NCBI RefSeq assembly: GCF_014678725.1
Contig: NZ_CP061497.1
Location: forward strand, 620,001-684,000
Source of the DNA: Thermomonas sp. XSG
Lineage (GTDB): Bacteria; Pseudomonadota; Gammaproteobacteria; Xanthomonadales; Xanthomonadaceae
Length of the DNA: 64,000 nucleotides
Direction: 5' to 3'
In this document: piece by piece, positions 1-11,109 of the stretch
How the letters are laid out: every line of letters starts with the position of its first letter
Numbering within the stretch: position 1 is the first letter of the stretch
Position numbers and translations under genes: made by a program
The notes under the pieces: generated by a model
Database searches by the model: none
Seen by the model: only the letters and a program-made list of their open reading frames with translations
What the model was told of the DNA's origin: nothing

Positions 1-975
1 GGCGCGGATGCCGACGCAGGGGTCGTGGCGGCCGGTGGTGACCACGTCCACCACGTTGCCGTCCACGTCCAGTCCCTGCACCGGCAGGCGCAGGCTGGAG
101 GTCGGTTTGAACGCCACCGACACCGAAATCTGCTGGCCGGTGGAGATGCCGCCGAGGATGCCGCCCGCATGGTTGGACAGGAAACCCGCCGGCGTCATCA
201 CGTCGCGGTGCTCGCTGCCTCTCGAAGCGACGGAGGCAAAGCCGTCGCCGATCTCCACGCCCTTGACCGCGTTGATCGACATCATCGCCGCCGCCAGCTC
301 GCCATCGAGTTTTCCGTAGATCGGCTCGCCCCAGCCCGGCGGCACGCCGTCGGCCACCACCAGCACGCGCGCGCCGACCGAATCGCCGGACTTGCGCAGC
401 GCGTCCATGTAGCTTTCAAGTTCTGGCATCTGCTCCGCGCAGGGCCAGAAGAACGGGTTGCCTTCGACCGCGCTCCAGTCATGCGAGCGCGGCACGACAT
501 CGCCGATCTGGGTCATGCAGCCGCGCACGCTCACGCCGCGCTGCGCCAGCCACTTCTTGGCGATGACCGCCGCGGCCACCCGCATCGTCGTCTCGCGCGC
601 ACTGGAACGCCCGCCGCCACGCGGGTCGCGGATGCCGTACTTCTGCCAGTAGCTGTAGTCGGCGTGGCCGGGACGGAACTGCGCGGCAATGGCGCTGTAG
701 TCCTTGCTGCGCTGGTCGGTATTGCGGATCAGCAGGGCAATCGGGGTGCCGGTGGTGACACCCTCATACACGCCGGAGAGGATCTCCACCTCGTCCGCCT
801 CGTGTCGCGCCGAGGTATGCCGGGTCTTGCCGGTAGCACGCCGCGCGAGGTCGTGGGCGAAGTCTTCCGGTGCGATGGCAATGCCCGGCGGGCAGCCGTC
901 GAGGACGCAGCCGATGGCCGGCCCGTGCGATTCGCCGAAGGTGGTGACGCGCAGCAGTTGGCCGAAGGTGTTCAT
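1..975 (-). CDS. aroC: Chorismate synthase (3' end beyond the window)
   Basis: Chorismate synthase makes chorismate from 5-enolpyruvylshikimate 3-phosphate with reduced FMN, the last common step of aromatic amino acid synthesis. Reading the minus strand from the ATG at 975 gives [20 protein letters not shown], the FGESHG signature, followed by the RPGHADYS and [14 protein letters not shown] motifs. About 325 codons are present; the family is about 360 residues long, so roughly the last 40 residues lie left of base 1. It starts 4 bases beyond the stop of prmB, so the two form one minus-strand unit. Confidence 0.96.
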   Translation of the reverse strand, partial: MNTFGQLLRVTTFGESHGPAIGCVLDGCPPGIAIAPEDFAHDLARRATGKTRHTSARHEADEVEILSGVYEGVTTGTPIALLIRNTDQRSKDYSAIAAQFRPGHADYSYWQKYGIRDPRGGGRSSARETTMRVAAAVIAKKWLAQRGVSVRGCMTQIGDVVPRSHDWSAVEGNPFFWPCAEQMPELESYMDALRKSGDSVGARVLVVADGVPPGWGEPIYGKLDGELAAAMMSINAVKGVEIGDGFASVASRGSEHRDVMTPAGFLSNHAGGILGGISTGQQISVSVAFKPTSSLRLPVQGLDVDGNVVDVVTTGRHDPCVGIRA

Positions 976-979
976 CGAA

Positions 980-1924
980 TCAGAACAGCCCCGCCGGCGG
1001 GGTGCCCGCTTCACGCGCGGCGGCCAGCTGGGTGATGCGGGCGTTGTGCTCGATCAGGTCGGCGCACTCGGCCACGAAGATGCCCATCTGCCCGACCTTG
1101 AACTCCACCCACGCCAGCGGCAGTTCCGGCAGCAGCTTGACAAGCGCCTGCTCGGCCTCGCCCACTTCGCAGATCAGCAGGCCGTCTTCCGACAGGTGCA
1201 GCGGCGCATCGCGCAGGATGCGCAGGCACAGGTCCAGGCCGTCGTCGCCGGCACGCAGGCCCAGCTCCGGCTCGTGCGCGTATTCGCGCGGCAGCGCGTC
1301 GGTTTCGTCGTTGGTGACGTAGGGCGGGTTGGTGACGATCAGGTCGTAGCGCTCGCCCACCAGGCCGGCGAACAGGTCGGACTTCAGGAAGCGCACGTTC
1401 TGCACGTGCAGGCGTTTTTCATTCTCGCGCGACAGCGCCAGCGCGTCGTCGCTGATGTCCACGCCGTCCACGTGCCAGTCCGGGTTGTAGTGCGCCATCG
1501 CGATCGCAATGCAGCCGGAGCCGGTGCACAGATCCAGCGCGCGGCGCACATCGCGGTCGCCCAGCCACGGCTGGAAGCCGGACTCGATCAGCTCTGCGAT
1601 CGGCGAGCGCGGCACCAGCGCGCGCTTGTCGGACTTGAAGCTCAGGCCGGCGAACCAGGCCTCGCCGGTCAGGTAGCAGGCCGGGATGCGCTCTTCGATG
1701 CGGCGCAGGAACAGGCCCAGCACCTCTTCCTTTTCCGCCTCGGTGACGCGGGCGTTGCCGTACACCGGCGACAGGTCGTGCGGCAGGTGCAGGGCGTGCA
1801 GGGTCAGCTGGGTCGCCTCGTCCAGCGCGTTGTCGAAGCTGTGGCCGAAGGTCAGCCCCGCCGCGTTGAACCGGCTGGCGCCGTAGCGGATCAGGTCGAT
1901 GATGGTCTGCAGTTCCTGGGACAT
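980..1924 (-). CDS. prmB: Ribosomal protein L3 N5-glutamine methyltransferase
   Basis: A 314-residue cytoplasmic class I SAM methyltransferase that methylates a glutamine of ribosomal protein L3. The SAM-binding motif DLCTGSG is at residues 131-137 and the glutamine-methylating NPPY motif at 199-202; both are diagnostic of the PrmB/HemK group. The open frame runs much further upstream, but the ATG at 1924 begins [19 protein letters not shown], the usual family N-terminus, so the upstream extension is read as non-coding. aroC follows 4 bases downstream of its stop. Confidence 0.95.
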   Translation of the reverse strand: MSQELQTIIDLIRYGASRFNAAGLTFGHSFDNALDEATQLTLHALHLPHDLSPVYGNARVTEAEKEEVLGLFLRRIEERIPACYLTGEAWFAGLSFKSDKRALVPRSPIAELIESGFQPWLGDRDVRRALDLCTGSGCIAIAMAHYNPDWHVDGVDISDDALALSRENEKRLHVQNVRFLKSDLFAGLVGERYDLIVTNPPYVTNDETDALPREYAHEPELGLRAGDDGLDLCLRILRDAPLHLSEDGLLICEVGEAEQALVKLLPELPLAWVEFKVGQMGIFVAECADLIEHNARITQLAAAREAGTPPAGLF

Positions 1925-2005
1925 GGCGGCAACAGCTGGGCAAGGCGCTGAAGTATAGCGGTGGCACCCCGGTATCATGGCGGGCCGCTTCCATGCCAGA
2001 CGTTC

Positions 2006-2644
2006 ATGTCCCGACGCCTTGTCCCCGTGTTGATCGTCGCCGTCCTCGCCGCCGGGCTGGGGCTGTGGGCCTCGCAGCGCCTGCACACGCCGGCCGCGCC
2101 CGCGCTGCCCGCCACCCACGCGGTGACCCTGCTGCCTACCCCGCGCGAGCTGCCGGCCTTTGCGCTGCAGCAGGAAAGCGGCCAGCCGCTGACGCAGGAC
2201 AGCCTGAAGGGCCACTGGACCGTGGTGTTCCTGGGCTTCACCCACTGCCCGGACGTCTGCCCTACCACCCTGGCCGAACTGGCCGGGGCGCAGAAGCAAT
2301 GGGCGGCGCTGTCCGCGGACATCCGCCCGCGCGTGCTGTTCGTCTCGGCCGATCCGGAGCGCGACACCCCGCAGCTGGTGGCCCAGTATGCCCGGGCCTT
2401 TCACCCCGACTCACTGGCCGCCACCGCGCCGCTGCCGCAGCTGGAGGCGTTCGCCCGCTCGCTGTCGCTGGTGTTCATGAAGGTACCCGGCGCCAGCGGC
2501 GATCCGGCCGACTACAGCATCGACCACAGCGCCGCGCTGGTGCTGCTGGATCCGCAGGCGCGCATGGCCGGGGTGACCCAGCCGCCGTTCGACGTGAAGG
2601 GCATTGCCGCCGACCTTGAAATGCTGACCAAGGCCGCCCGATGA
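2006..2644 (+). CDS. SCO1/SenC family copper chaperone
   Basis: A 212-residue membrane-anchored thioredoxin-fold protein. Residues 5-22 form an uncleaved signal anchor or signal peptide, and the domain carries the copper-binding CPDVC (Cys81, Cys85) and the conserved His174, the three metal ligands of SCO proteins. Such proteins deliver Cu to the CuA site of cytochrome c oxidase on the periplasmic side. An in-frame ATG at 1961 would add 15 residues before the hydrophobic segment; the ATG at 2006 gives a normal signal sequence and was chosen. Its stop overlaps the psd start (ATGA), so the two are co-translated. Confidence 0.9.
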   Translation: MSRRLVPVLIVAVLAAGLGLWASQRLHTPAAPALPATHAVTLLPTPRELPAFALQQESGQPLTQDSLKGHWTVVFLGFTHCPDVCPTTLAELAGAQKQWAALSADIRPRVLFVSADPERDTPQLVAQYARAFHPDSLAATAPLPQLEAFARSLSLVFMKVPGASGDPADYSIDHSAALVLLDPQARMAGVTQPPFDVKGIAADLEMLTKAAR

Positions 2645-3483
2645 GCCCGCTCACCGCCCTCACCTACGTGCTGCCGCACCGCCTGCTGTCCTCGCTGGCG
2701 CGCCGACTGGCCTATTCCACCAACCGCGGGCTCAAGCAGTGGCTGATCGACACCGTCACCCGCCGGTTCGGCGTGGACCTGTCGGAAGCGGCGGAGCCTG
2801 ACCCCACCGCCTATCCCAGCTTCAACGCCTTCTTCACCCGTGCGTTGAAGCCCGGCGCGCGCACGCCCGATGCCGACCCGCGCGCCCTGCTGATGCCGGC
2901 CGACGGCCATATCAGCCAGTGCGGCGCGATTGTCGATGGCCGCATCTTCCAGGCCAAGGGCCAGGGCTTCACCGCTGCCCAGCTGCTGGGCAGCGAGGCC
3001 GATGCCGCGCCGTTCCGCGACGGCAGCTTCGCCACCGTGTATCTGTCGCCGCGCGACTACCACCGCGTGCACATGCCGTGGACCGGCACCCTGCGCGAAA
3101 CCGTGCACGTCCCCGGCCGGCTGTTCTCGGTGGGCACCGACGCGGTGGCCAGCGTGTCCGGCCTGTTCGCCCGCAACGAGCGGCTGGTCTGCCATTTCGA
3201 TACCGACTTCGGCCCGATGGTGCAGGTGATGGTGGGCGCGCTGCTGGTCTCCGGCGTGGAAACCGTGTGGAGCGGCGTGGAGATCCCCGCCTACGGCGAT
3301 GCCATCACCCGCAAGGACTACCGCGGCAAGGGCATCACCCTGGAACGCTTCGCGGAAATGGCGCGTTTCAACTACGGCAGCACCGTGATCGTGCTGCTGC
3401 CCCCGGGCGTGGCCACGCTCAGCCCCGACCTGCATGCGGAATCCCCCGTGCGCCTGGGCCAGCGTCTGGCCACCCGCGGCTGA
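2641..3483 (+). CDS. psd: Phosphatidylserine decarboxylase proenzyme
   Basis: A 280-residue type I PSD, which makes phosphatidylethanolamine from phosphatidylserine at the inner membrane. The self-cleavage site appears as YGST at residues 245-248, where Ser247 becomes the pyruvoyl group; the catalytic Asp88 (PADGH) and the His141/His144 pair (YHRVH) are present. Length fits the E. coli-type enzyme. The start overlaps the stop of the SCO gene by 4 bases. Confidence 0.95.
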   Translation: MSPLTALTYVLPHRLLSSLARRLAYSTNRGLKQWLIDTVTRRFGVDLSEAAEPDPTAYPSFNAFFTRALKPGARTPDADPRALLMPADGHISQCGAIVDGRIFQAKGQGFTAAQLLGSEADAAPFRDGSFATVYLSPRDYHRVHMPWTGTLRETVHVPGRLFSVGTDAVASVSGLFARNERLVCHFDTDFGPMVQVMVGALLVSGVETVWSGVEIPAYGDAITRKDYRGKGITLERFAEMARFNYGSTVIVLLPPGVATLSPDLHAESPVRLGQRLATRG

Positions 3484-3489
3484 GGCGGA

Positions 3490-4704
3490 TCAGCGCGCGG
3501 CGCGCTCGAAGCCGAACAGCGCCCCCAGCGGATGCTTGCGGCGCTCGATGATGGCGCGCAGCAGGCCGGCACCCAGCATCGAATAGGTGATGCCGTTGCC
3601 GCCGTAGGCCATCGCGAAGAGCACCCGCGGGCCGTGCTGTGGGTGCGGCCCGAACCACGGCAGGCCGTCTTCGGTTTCGGCAAAGGTGCCACCCCACGCG
3701 AACGCGGGCGTGACCGGCAGGTGCGGGAGCATCGCGGCGACCCGTTTGGCCAGTTTGCGCGCCCTGCGATCCACTACGGCATCGCGGCGGGCGGGGATAT
3801 CGATCGCGTCGTCTTCTCCCCCCACCAGCAGGCGGCCGTCGCTGGTGGTGCGCAGGTACAGATAGGGCCGCGCGGTTTCCCAGACCAGCGTGTGGCGCAG
3901 CGGGCCCAGCAGGTCCGGGTCGATGGGATCGGTGACGAAGGCATAGCTGCTGCGGTTGACCGCCACCTTGCGGTCGATCAGGCCCTGCGCCTGGTAGCCG
4001 GTGGCCATCACCAGATACTTCGCCTTCACGAGGGTGCCGTCGGCGCACTCCAGTTCCACGCCGCGCACGCGCGGGGTGAAGCGCACCACGGTGGTGCGGT
4101 CGTGCACCGCCACCCCGCGCCGCTCCAGTTTCACCAGCAGACGGTAGGCCAAGCGGTAGGGATCCACGCGCGCGGCGTCGGCGGACAGGATCGCGGCGGG
4201 CGCGTCGAACCCGAAGCGCTCGCGCACCCGCCCGGCGTCCAGCCAGGCGACATCCAGGCCATGTTGCCGCCGCATTGCGAATTCCGATCGCAGCGACGGC
4301 AAGTCGCGCCGGCGGCTGGCGAAATACAGGCTGCGGGCCCGCGCGAAGCCGACGTTGCCGGCGTATCGCGACACATCCTGCAGACGGTCGATGGCCTCCA
4401 CGCAGCTGCGGTAGGCCAGCACCGCGTCGGCCTCGCCGTAGCGGTCGCGCAGGTCGGTCATGTGGGTGTCGATCTCGTACTGCAGCATCGCCGTGCTGGC
4501 GGCGGTGCTGCCCCAGCCCACGTCGCGCGCGTCCAGCACGCACACGGAATGGCCATGGTCGGCCAACTCGCTGGCGATCAGGGCGCCGGTGATGCCCGCG
4601 CCCATGATGGCCACGTCGCAGTGGGTGTCCCGCGCCAGCGGCGGGAAGGCGTGCAGCAGTCCATTGCTGACCGCCCAGAAGGGATAACCGCTTTTCAGGT
4701 CCAT
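3490..4704 (-). CDS. FAD-dependent oxidoreductase, DAO family
   Basis: A 404-residue protein with a Rossmann FAD-binding motif GAGITG at residues 35-40, followed by the DAO-family arrangement in which an acidic residue (VCVLDARDVGWGSTAAS) binds the ribose and a Gly/Ser/Thr-rich loop follows. The C-terminal part has the second FAD motif (YGGNGITYSM). Members oxidise amines or amino acids such as glycine, sarcosine or gamma-glutamyl-putrescine; the substrate cannot be told from sequence. It converges with psd (6-base gap) and diverges from katE across about 140 bases. Confidence 0.85.
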   Translation of the reverse strand: MDLKSGYPFWAVSNGLLHAFPPLARDTHCDVAIMGAGITGALIASELADHGHSVCVLDARDVGWGSTAASTAMLQYEIDTHMTDLRDRYGEADAVLAYRSCVEAIDRLQDVSRYAGNVGFARARSLYFASRRRDLPSLRSEFAMRRQHGLDVAWLDAGRVRERFGFDAPAAILSADAARVDPYRLAYRLLVKLERRGVAVHDRTTVVRFTPRVRGVELECADGTLVKAKYLVMATGYQAQGLIDRKVAVNRSSYAFVTDPIDPDLLGPLRHTLVWETARPYLYLRTTSDGRLLVGGEDDAIDIPARRDAVVDRRARKLAKRVAAMLPHLPVTPAFAWGGTFAETEDGLPWFGPHPQHGPRVLFAMAYGGNGITYSMLGAGLLRAIIERRKHPLGALFGFERAAR

Positions 4705-4844
4705 GGGGTTCGCTGTGCTCCGGCCTCGCCGCAGCGGCGATTAGCCGGCGTGCCGCGTGCAAACAACGTCAACGACCCGCGTCGTTTCCCCCGCTTCACA
4801 TGCCGTGGCGGACCCTTGGGAACTCCCCCGCCAAGGAAACGCGC

Positions 4845-6953
4845 ATGGCCACCAGGAAGACCCCCGCCCGCCCCGAGCAGAAACCGCGCAAGGCCGACAC
4901 GCCGTCGCGCCGCGGCAACGGCGGTGAACCCCGCCAACAGGCCGAGGACCGCTACGACACGTTGACCACCGCCCAGGGCATCCCGGTCTCGGACAACCAG
5001 AATTCGCTGCGCGCCTTCGAGCGCGGGCCGACGCTGCTGGAGGATTTCATCCTCCGCGAGAAGATCACCCACTTCGACCACGAGCGCATTCCCGAACGCG
5101 TCGTGCACGCGCGCGGCTCCGGTGCCCACGGCTATTTCCAGCTCAACAAATCGCTGGCGAAATACACCACCGCGCGCCTGCTCACCGAGACCAAGGTGCG
5201 CACGCCGGTGTTCGCCCGCTTCTCCACGGTCGCCGGCGGCGCCGGCAGCGTGGACACCCCGCGCGATGTGCGCGGCTTCGCGGTGAAGTTCTACACGCAG
5301 GAAGGCAACTTCGACCTGGTGGGCAACGACTTCCCCGTGTTCGCCATCCAGGACGCGATGAAGTTCCCGGATCTCGTCCACGCCCTGAAGATGGAGCCCG
5401 ATCGCGCCTTCCCGCAGGCCGCCAGCGCCCATGACACCTTCTGGGACTTCGTGTCGCTCACCCCGGAAACCTGGCACATGACCCTGTGGGCGATGTCGGA
5501 CCGCGGCCTGCCGCGCAGCCTGCGGATGATCGAAGGCTTCGGCATCCACACCTTCCGCCTGGTGGACAAGGACGGGCGCTCGACCTTCGTGAAGTTCCAC
5601 TGGCGGCCGCACCTGGGCGTGCAGTCGCACATCTGGGACGAACACATGAAGATCCAGCACGCCGACAATGACTTCCATCGCCGCGACCTGTTCGAGGCGA
5701 TCCAGGCCGGCGACTTCCCGGCATGGGACCTGGGGGTGCAGCTGTTCACCGAGGAACAGGCGGCCGAATTCCCGTTCGACCACCTGGACGCCACCAAGCT
5801 GATCCCCGAGGAACTGGTGCCGGTGCAACTGATCGGCACCATGGTGCTGGACCGCTGGCCCGACAACTTCTTCGCCGAGACCGAGCAGGTGGCCTTCTGC
5901 CCGGCCAACATGATCCCCGGCATCGATTTCTCCGACGATCCGCTGCTGCAGGGGCGCCTGTTCTCCTACCTCGATACGCAGCTGCTGCGCCTGGGTGGGC
6001 CGAACTTCACCCATCTTCCGATCAACGCGCCCAAGTGCCCGTTCGCCAACCACCAGCGCGACGGCCACATGCAGACGATGGTGCCCAAGGGCCGCGCCGC
6101 CTACGAGCCCAATTCGCTTTCGCAGCCGGGCGACGCCACCGCGCGGGAAACCGCGGCCGGTTTCCGCAGTTTCCGCGCCGCCGCCGGGGAAGACGGCAAG
6201 CAGCGCATCCGCGCCGAGCTGTTCGCCGACCACTTCAGCCAGCCGCGCATGTTCTGGAACAGCCTGACCGACATCGAAAGGGCGCACGTGGTGTCCGCGC
6301 TGGTGTTCGAGCTGTCGAAGGTGGAGAACGAGCACATCATCGTGCGCACCGTGGCCCAGGCACGCAACATCGATGAGGCGCTGGCGCAGCGCGTCGCCGA
6401 CGGCCTGGGGATGCCGCTGCCGGCGCGCATCCCGCCGGCGCGTGAACCGATCGACATGCCGCCCTCCCCGGCCCTGTCCATCCTGCGCAACGCCAAGGAC
6501 ACGCTGCAGGGACGCGCGGTGGGCATCCTGGTGTCCGAAGGCAGCGACGTCGCGCAGGTCAACGCGCTGCGCAAGGCTGCGGAGAAGGCCGGCGCGCAGG
6601 TCAAGCTGATCGGCCCCAAGCTGCACGTGGCGCTCTCCGACGGCAAGCGCCGGCGCCTGGACGGCAAGGTCGACGGCATGCCGTCGCTGGTCTTCGACGC
6701 GGTGGGCAGCGTGCTGTCGCTGGACGAGGCCAAGAAACTGGCGAAGGAAAGCGCGGTGATCGACTTCTTCCGCGACGCCTTCGGCCACCTCAAGGCGATT
6801 GCCGCCTGTGGCGGCACCCGCGCGCACATCTTCAAGGCCGCCGGCATCAAGCCGGATGCCGGCGTGGTGGAGCCCGAGGACACCGCAGGCTTCGTTGCCG
6901 CAGCCAAGGTGCGGCAGTGGGCGCGCGAGCCCACCCTGCGCACCCTGCCATGA
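4845..6953 (+). CDS. katE: Large-subunit catalase HPII type
   Basis: A 702-residue monofunctional haem catalase of the large-subunit clade, which splits hydrogen peroxide. The distal His88 (VVHARGSG), Asn161 (GNDFPVF) and the proximal Arg371/Tyr375 pair (RLFSY) are visible. Residues from about 500 to the end form the extra flavodoxin-like domain typical of HPII/KatE. The ATG at 4845 sits 7 bases after an AAGGA ribosome site; an in-frame ATG at 4800 lacks one. A strong hairpin terminator follows at once. Confidence 0.95.
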   Translation: MATRKTPARPEQKPRKADTPSRRGNGGEPRQQAEDRYDTLTTAQGIPVSDNQNSLRAFERGPTLLEDFILREKITHFDHERIPERVVHARGSGAHGYFQLNKSLAKYTTARLLTETKVRTPVFARFSTVAGGAGSVDTPRDVRGFAVKFYTQEGNFDLVGNDFPVFAIQDAMKFPDLVHALKMEPDRAFPQAASAHDTFWDFVSLTPETWHMTLWAMSDRGLPRSLRMIEGFGIHTFRLVDKDGRSTFVKFHWRPHLGVQSHIWDEHMKIQHADNDFHRRDLFEAIQAGDFPAWDLGVQLFTEEQAAEFPFDHLDATKLIPEELVPVQLIGTMVLDRWPDNFFAETEQVAFCPANMIPGIDFSDDPLLQGRLFSYLDTQLLRLGGPNFTHLPINAPKCPFANHQRDGHMQTMVPKGRAAYEPNSLSQPGDATARETAAGFRSFRAAAGEDGKQRIRAELFADHFSQPRMFWNSLTDIERAHVVSALVFELSKVENEHIIVRTVAQARNIDEALAQRVADGLGMPLPARIPPAREPIDMPPSPALSILRNAKDTLQGRAVGILVSEGSDVAQVNALRKAAEKAGAQVKLIGPKLHVALSDGKRRRLDGKVDGMPSLVFDAVGSVLSLDEAKKLAKESAVIDFFRDAFGHLKAIAACGGTRAHIFKAAGIKPDAGVVEPEDTAGFVAAAKVRQWAREPTLRTLP

Positions 6954-6962
6954 GGTGATGTG

Positions 6963-7004
6963 CAAAGGCCCGCTTCCTTCGGGAAGCGGGCCTTTGTTTT
7001 TTTT
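6963..7004 (+). terminator. Rho-independent terminator after katE
   Basis: A perfect 15-bp stem (6963-6977 with 6982-6996, CAAAGGCCCGCTTCC) with a TTCG loop is followed by eight T. It lies 10 bases past the katE stop. Confidence 0.95.
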
Positions 7005-7017
7005 GGGGGAACCGGAG

Positions 7018-7113
7018 GCGCGTTGCCGCCGGCGCGGGCGCGAAATCAAGGAGGAGAGGCCGACGCCATGTCGGCATCGGGGGACATTCGCGCCCGCACC
7101 GGCGGCAACGCGC
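7018..7113. repeat. Long inverted repeat between katE and the UbiB-like gene
   Basis: Two 27-base arms (7018-7044 and 7087-7113) are inverted complements with a single mismatch and enclose 42 bases that contain a smaller stem (GCCGAC/GTCGGC at 7059-7075). It lies between two convergent genes, behind the katE terminator. It has no T tract. It could be a REP-type palindromic element or a bidirectional mRNA 3'-end structure. Confidence 0.75.
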
Positions 7114-7138
7114 CCTTTCTGATTTCGACCGCGACGTC

Positions 7139-8887
7139 TCAGCCCGTGCCCGGCGTTTCCTTCGGCTTGGCCCGCCGGTCGCGCAGCAGCGCACTGACCA
7201 CGATGCCCAGCCCCAGCACGGCCGCCACGATGAAGAAGACCAGCGCGATCGCCGGATAGCCGAGCAGGCGGGCGCCACCTTCGTGGCGCATCAGCATGGC
7301 CGAGGCCAGGATCAGCGCGGCCACGATGATGCCGGTGCTGATCCGGTTGGCGATCTTCTGCATGTTCTCCATCAGCCGGGATTCCTCCAGCCCGGTGACC
7401 TTCACCTGCAGCCGGTTGTCGGCCAGCAGGCCGAGGATGTCGGAGACCCGTCGCGGCGCGCCGCGCACCAGCGCCTGCAGCTCCATCGCCTCGCTGGCCA
7501 GATTGGCGGGCGAGAACGATTTCTTGAGCCGCTGCCGCATGACCTGTTCCAGGTGGTCCTCGACCACCTGCTTGACGTCCAGCTGCGGGTCCAGCCCGTT
7601 GCAGACGGCTTCCAGGTTGAGCAGCGTCTTGCCCAGCAGGCTCAGTTCCGGCGGGGTGCGCAGGCCACATGCGCTGCCCAGCAGGACCAGGTCCAGCACC
7701 ATCCGGCCTTCGGGGTGGGAGCGACCGCCAGTCAACGCGGCGTAGCGGGCGATCATCTGCCCCACTTCGCGGTGGTAGCGCTCGCTGTCGAAGCCTTCCA
7801 GCCGCGTGCCCATGGCGATGGCCTCGGCGGCCACGTCCTCGCCGCGCCCGTCCACCGCGGCGAACAGCAGCTTCAACAGCTGCTCGCGGCGGCGCGGCGG
7901 GATGTGCGCCACCATGCCCAGGTCCAGCAGCGCGATGCGGTTGTCGCGGGTGAGCAGCACGTTGCCCGGATGCGGGTCGGCGTGCACCTCGCCATGCACG
8001 AACACCATGTCGAGATAGGCGCGCATCACCGCCTCGGCCAGCGCGCCCAGGTCCTGCTCGGTGCGGCGCAGGCCGGTGATGTCGGTGACCTTGATGCCGT
8101 CCGCAAGATCCATGGTCAGCACCCGCTCGCGGGTGTAATCCCACACCGGCTGCGGCACGACGATCTCGGGGTAGTCCGCGAAATGGGTGCCGAAGCGCAC
8201 CAGGTTGTCGGCCTCCACCCGGTAGTCGAGCTCGGCCAGCAGCGACTTGCGGAATTCGTGCACCCAGTCGGCGAAGCCCACGCGACGCCCCACGTCGGTC
8301 CAGCGGTCGGCGCGCGCGGCAATGTCCGCCATCGCATCCAGATCGGCCACGATGGCCTGCAGCACGCCGGGGCGCTGCACCTTGACCGCCACCGGGCGGC
8401 CGTCACGCAGGCGGGCGCGGTGCACCTGGGCCAGCGAGGCGGCGCCCAGCGGCTCGGGGTCGAAGTCGGCGAACGCCTGCGACAGCTTCACGCCCAGCGC
8501 CTCCTCCACCAGCGCGCGCACGTCCTCCACCGGCATGGGTGACACATCGTCCTGGATGCGCTCCAGCGCGACCAGATACTCCGGCGGCAACATGTCGGGC
8601 CGGGTGGAGAGCGCCTGCCCCAGCTTGATGAAGGTGGGACCCAGTGCCTCCAGGTCATCCACGAAGGCCTCGGGCCCGGCCTCGCTGTCAGACTGCACGG
8701 CGGGGGCTTCGCCGAGATACCCATCCAGTCCCGCGAACACGCCGGCACGGCGGTACTTCAGCAGGAAGCCCAGGATCTGCGCGGTGCGCGCAATCCCGCT
8801 GGACGGGGTGGCAGTGGAGTTGTCGGGCATCTTGAACGGTGCAACCGGGGTTTCCGGCACGTCCTGCGGATGATGCGGATCTGGCAT
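7139..8887 (-). CDS. UbiB/ABC1-family atypical kinase
   Basis: A 582-residue protein of the ABC1/ADCK/UbiB family, kinase-like ATPases linked to ubiquinone and lipid homeostasis. It has the family-specific KLGQ motif at 88-91, an Ala-rich loop AASLAQVH near 149-156, the ATP-contacting Lys169 (VAVKVQ), HADPHPGN at 302-309 and DLG at 322-324. Two hydrophobic segments near the C-terminus anchor it in the membrane, as in UbiB. The ATG at 8887 was chosen; 8938 (17 residues longer) and 8830 are alternatives. It is not beside other ubi genes here but next to a phasin-like gene, so a lipid or PHA-related role is possible. Confidence 0.85.
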   Translation of the reverse strand: MPDPHHPQDVPETPVAPFKMPDNSTATPSSGIARTAQILGFLLKYRRAGVFAGLDGYLGEAPAVQSDSEAGPEAFVDDLEALGPTFIKLGQALSTRPDMLPPEYLVALERIQDDVSPMPVEDVRALVEEALGVKLSQAFADFDPEPLGAASLAQVHRARLRDGRPVAVKVQRPGVLQAIVADLDAMADIAARADRWTDVGRRVGFADWVHEFRKSLLAELDYRVEADNLVRFGTHFADYPEIVVPQPVWDYTRERVLTMDLADGIKVTDITGLRRTEQDLGALAEAVMRAYLDMVFVHGEVHADPHPGNVLLTRDNRIALLDLGMVAHIPPRRREQLLKLLFAAVDGRGEDVAAEAIAMGTRLEGFDSERYHREVGQMIARYAALTGGRSHPEGRMVLDLVLLGSACGLRTPPELSLLGKTLLNLEAVCNGLDPQLDVKQVVEDHLEQVMRQRLKKSFSPANLASEAMELQALVRGAPRRVSDILGLLADNRLQVKVTGLEESRLMENMQKIANRISTGIIVAALILASAMLMRHEGGARLLGYPAIALVFFIVAAVLGLGIVVSALLRDRRAKPKETPGTG

Positions 8888-9010
8888 GGCGGGTCCATTC
8901 GATGAGTGGGCCGCCACGCGCTGCAGCGTGCGTGGCACGTGCGCGGCGTGGCGCTGGTGCCAGCCTGCGACAGCGCCGGTGTGACCTGCGTGAAGCAGCC
9001 AGCAGCCCGC

Positions 9011-9349
9011 TCAGTGCCGACGCCGTCCCAGGCGCGCGGCATTGGCGTCCACCCGCCTGGCGTAGGGCACCAGCACGGCGCGGGCGGCGCGCTCGATCTG
9101 GGCGGGGCTCAACGGCTGTCCCAGCAGGCATTGCGCCCATGCCTGCAGCGCGTGGTGACCCAATGCCGCCCAGCTTTCCACCGCTGCGGCCTGCTTCTCC
9201 AGCACCATCCGGCTGGCTTCGCGGCGGGTCCGTGCGGACGGCGGCACCATCGGCACCATCCAGTCCCCCATCCGCGCCGCCATCACCAATGGCGCCTGCA
9301 GCGCCATATGCATCATCTGGCCCGCAAGCCCTGCGTAAGGAAACAGCAT
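9011..9349 (-). CDS. Small phasin-like hypothetical protein
   Basis: A 112-residue protein with an amphipathic, Met/Ala-rich N-terminal half and an Arg-rich tail (LGRRRH). The pattern resembles small polyhydroxyalkanoate granule-associated phasins, but no diagnostic motif is visible, so that name is a suggestion only. The ATG at 9349 has a GGAG ribosome site 7 bases upstream; the open frame extends 16 codons further without one. It lies upstream of the UbiB-like gene on the same strand, 123 bases away. Confidence 0.6.
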   Translation of the reverse strand: MLFPYAGLAGQMMHMALQAPLVMAARMGDWMVPMVPPSARTRREASRMVLEKQAAAVESWAALGHHALQAWAQCLLGQPLSPAQIERAARAVLVPYARRVDANAARLGRRRH

Positions 9350-9487
9350 CGCCCTGCTCCGTGAGATCGGATGCCAGTGTCCGTGCCGCGGGCTCAATGG
9401 CGCGTGAGTTCGCGCACGCAGCTGCGCAGGTCGCGTGATTGCCCGGGGAGACCTGGCGCAATCACACGGCCCGCGGCAACGGCCTGC

Positions 9488-9877
9488 TTACTTGCTCGCA
9501 ACGCCGCCGACGAGGGCCACCAGCACACCCAGCAGCAGCGCCATCACCGGCATGATGGAAAGCCCGAACCCCAGACTGCGGCTGGCAGGCGCTGCCACGT
9601 AGCTGCGCCAGTAGACAAACCGCCCTGCCACGAAGACCGCGCCGACTGCCGCAACCCAGGCCTGCGGCCAGTATTTCGCGGCAATGAACAGCAGCGGCAG
9701 GAACGCCACCAGCAGCTCCAGCGTGTTCATCTGCACGCGATAGGTGCGTTCGAACAGCTCATGGCCGGTCACGGCAGGGGCCTTGACGCCATGCCTGCCG
9801 CGGGCGCGCCCGACAAGCACGCCGAAGAACACGAACTGGGCGATCGCAAGAATGGCGACCAGATCAACGTAGTTCAT
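9488..9877 (-). CDS. MAPEG family membrane protein
   Basis: A 129-residue integral membrane protein with about four hydrophobic segments. The ERTYRVQMNTLE stretch near residues 40-50 matches the family signature of a charged/aromatic cluster followed by Asn and Glu seen in MAPEG (microsomal glutathione transferase-like) proteins. The ATG at 9877 has GGAAGG 3-8 bases upstream; the longer frame to 9916 lacks a better site. Substrate unknown. Confidence 0.75.
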   Translation of the reverse strand: MNYVDLVAILAIAQFVFFGVLVGRARGRHGVKAPAVTGHELFERTYRVQMNTLELLVAFLPLLFIAAKYWPQAWVAAVGAVFVAGRFVYWRSYVAAPASRSLGFGLSIMPVMALLLGVLVALVGGVASK

Positions 9878-11109
9878 AACCTTCCAGACTGGAGACGGGA
9901 AAGAGTCGATTTTCAATCACCCACCCGGCCCGCGGAAGCCCGTCCCGTCCCTGGATTGCAGCCCCCGGATTTCATTGCGCCGGAATCCCGGGCCAGTCCA
10001 ACCGGTGTCCGATTCGATGACAGGGCTGGATGCGGGCCCGCGCCGCCGTTCAGGGCGCGCGGCGTTGACCGTTGCCCGCTTCCAACGCCGCCTGCAGCGC
10101 CCCCGCTTTCTCCGCGGCGTCGGAGGACTGCATCGGCAGGGCCACGTCCGGTCGCAGGCCTTCGATCTCGTTGGTGCCGTCGTCCAGGAAGCGCGCGCAG
10201 TTCGGCATCCGCACGTCGAACGGTGCGACCGTCAGCTGCGTGCGGCTGCCGCCGTCCACGTAGCCGCAGCCCGCGCCGGCAGTGGTTTCGCCCAGCACCG
10301 TCGCCACCCGGTTCTGCTGCAGCCAGGCGATGAAGTCCTCCGAGGCCGAGCCGGTGCGGCGATCGGCCAGGATCAGCACCGGGCCGGTCCATGCGCCGGT
10401 GCCCTGCAGGCGGGCGCGCCCTGCGCCCGGTTGCAGCACCGGACAGGGGGCCGGCGCACCGCGCCAGATCGCGGAGCGGTCGCAGCGCGGCGCCAGCAGC
10501 CGGGGCTCCGCGCGCGCCAGTGCGCGGTCGGTCAACAGCGCCACCACCTCGGTCACCCATTCGGTGCCGCCGCCGTTGCCGGACACGTCCACCAGCAGCC
10601 GGCGGGCACCGCGCCGCTGCAGCTCGCGGATCGCCTGCACCAGCCGGCGCTGCTGCAGTTCGCGGACGGCCAGCTGCAACGCACGCTCGCCCATGCCGGC
10701 GCGGAACACCTGCGCGCAGGCGCCGGCGTACTGGTCCTCGCCGAACTGCGCGATGCGCAGCACGCCCACGTCGCCCAGCAGGCCGGTCGGGAAGTCGCCG
10801 CCCTGCAGCGGGGTCCAGCCGGCCATTGACGCGAACGGGAACCAGAAGGCGTGCTCGCCCTCCTCGTAACCCGCGGCGCCGCAGTCCTTGCCGGCAGGCG
10901 GATCGACCGCCTCCGCAGCCGCCGTATCGGCAGCTGCCGCGCCGTCCGTGGCCGGCGTCGCGTTGCCGCGCTTGCCCGGCACCAGCCGCAGGTGCGGATC
11001 GGCGAAGGCGCGGGTGAACCGGCGCAGCGCCAAGAACGCCCGCACATGCGAATGCGTGTAATGACCCAGTGATTTCCTGCTCAGGTGCTACCTTTTCACG
11101 GAGAGCACG

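Noticed and set aside
4695..8144. 1149-residue minus-strand frame over katE
   Set aside because: Low-complexity His/Arg/Gly-rich shadow; katE motifs are intact on the plus strand.
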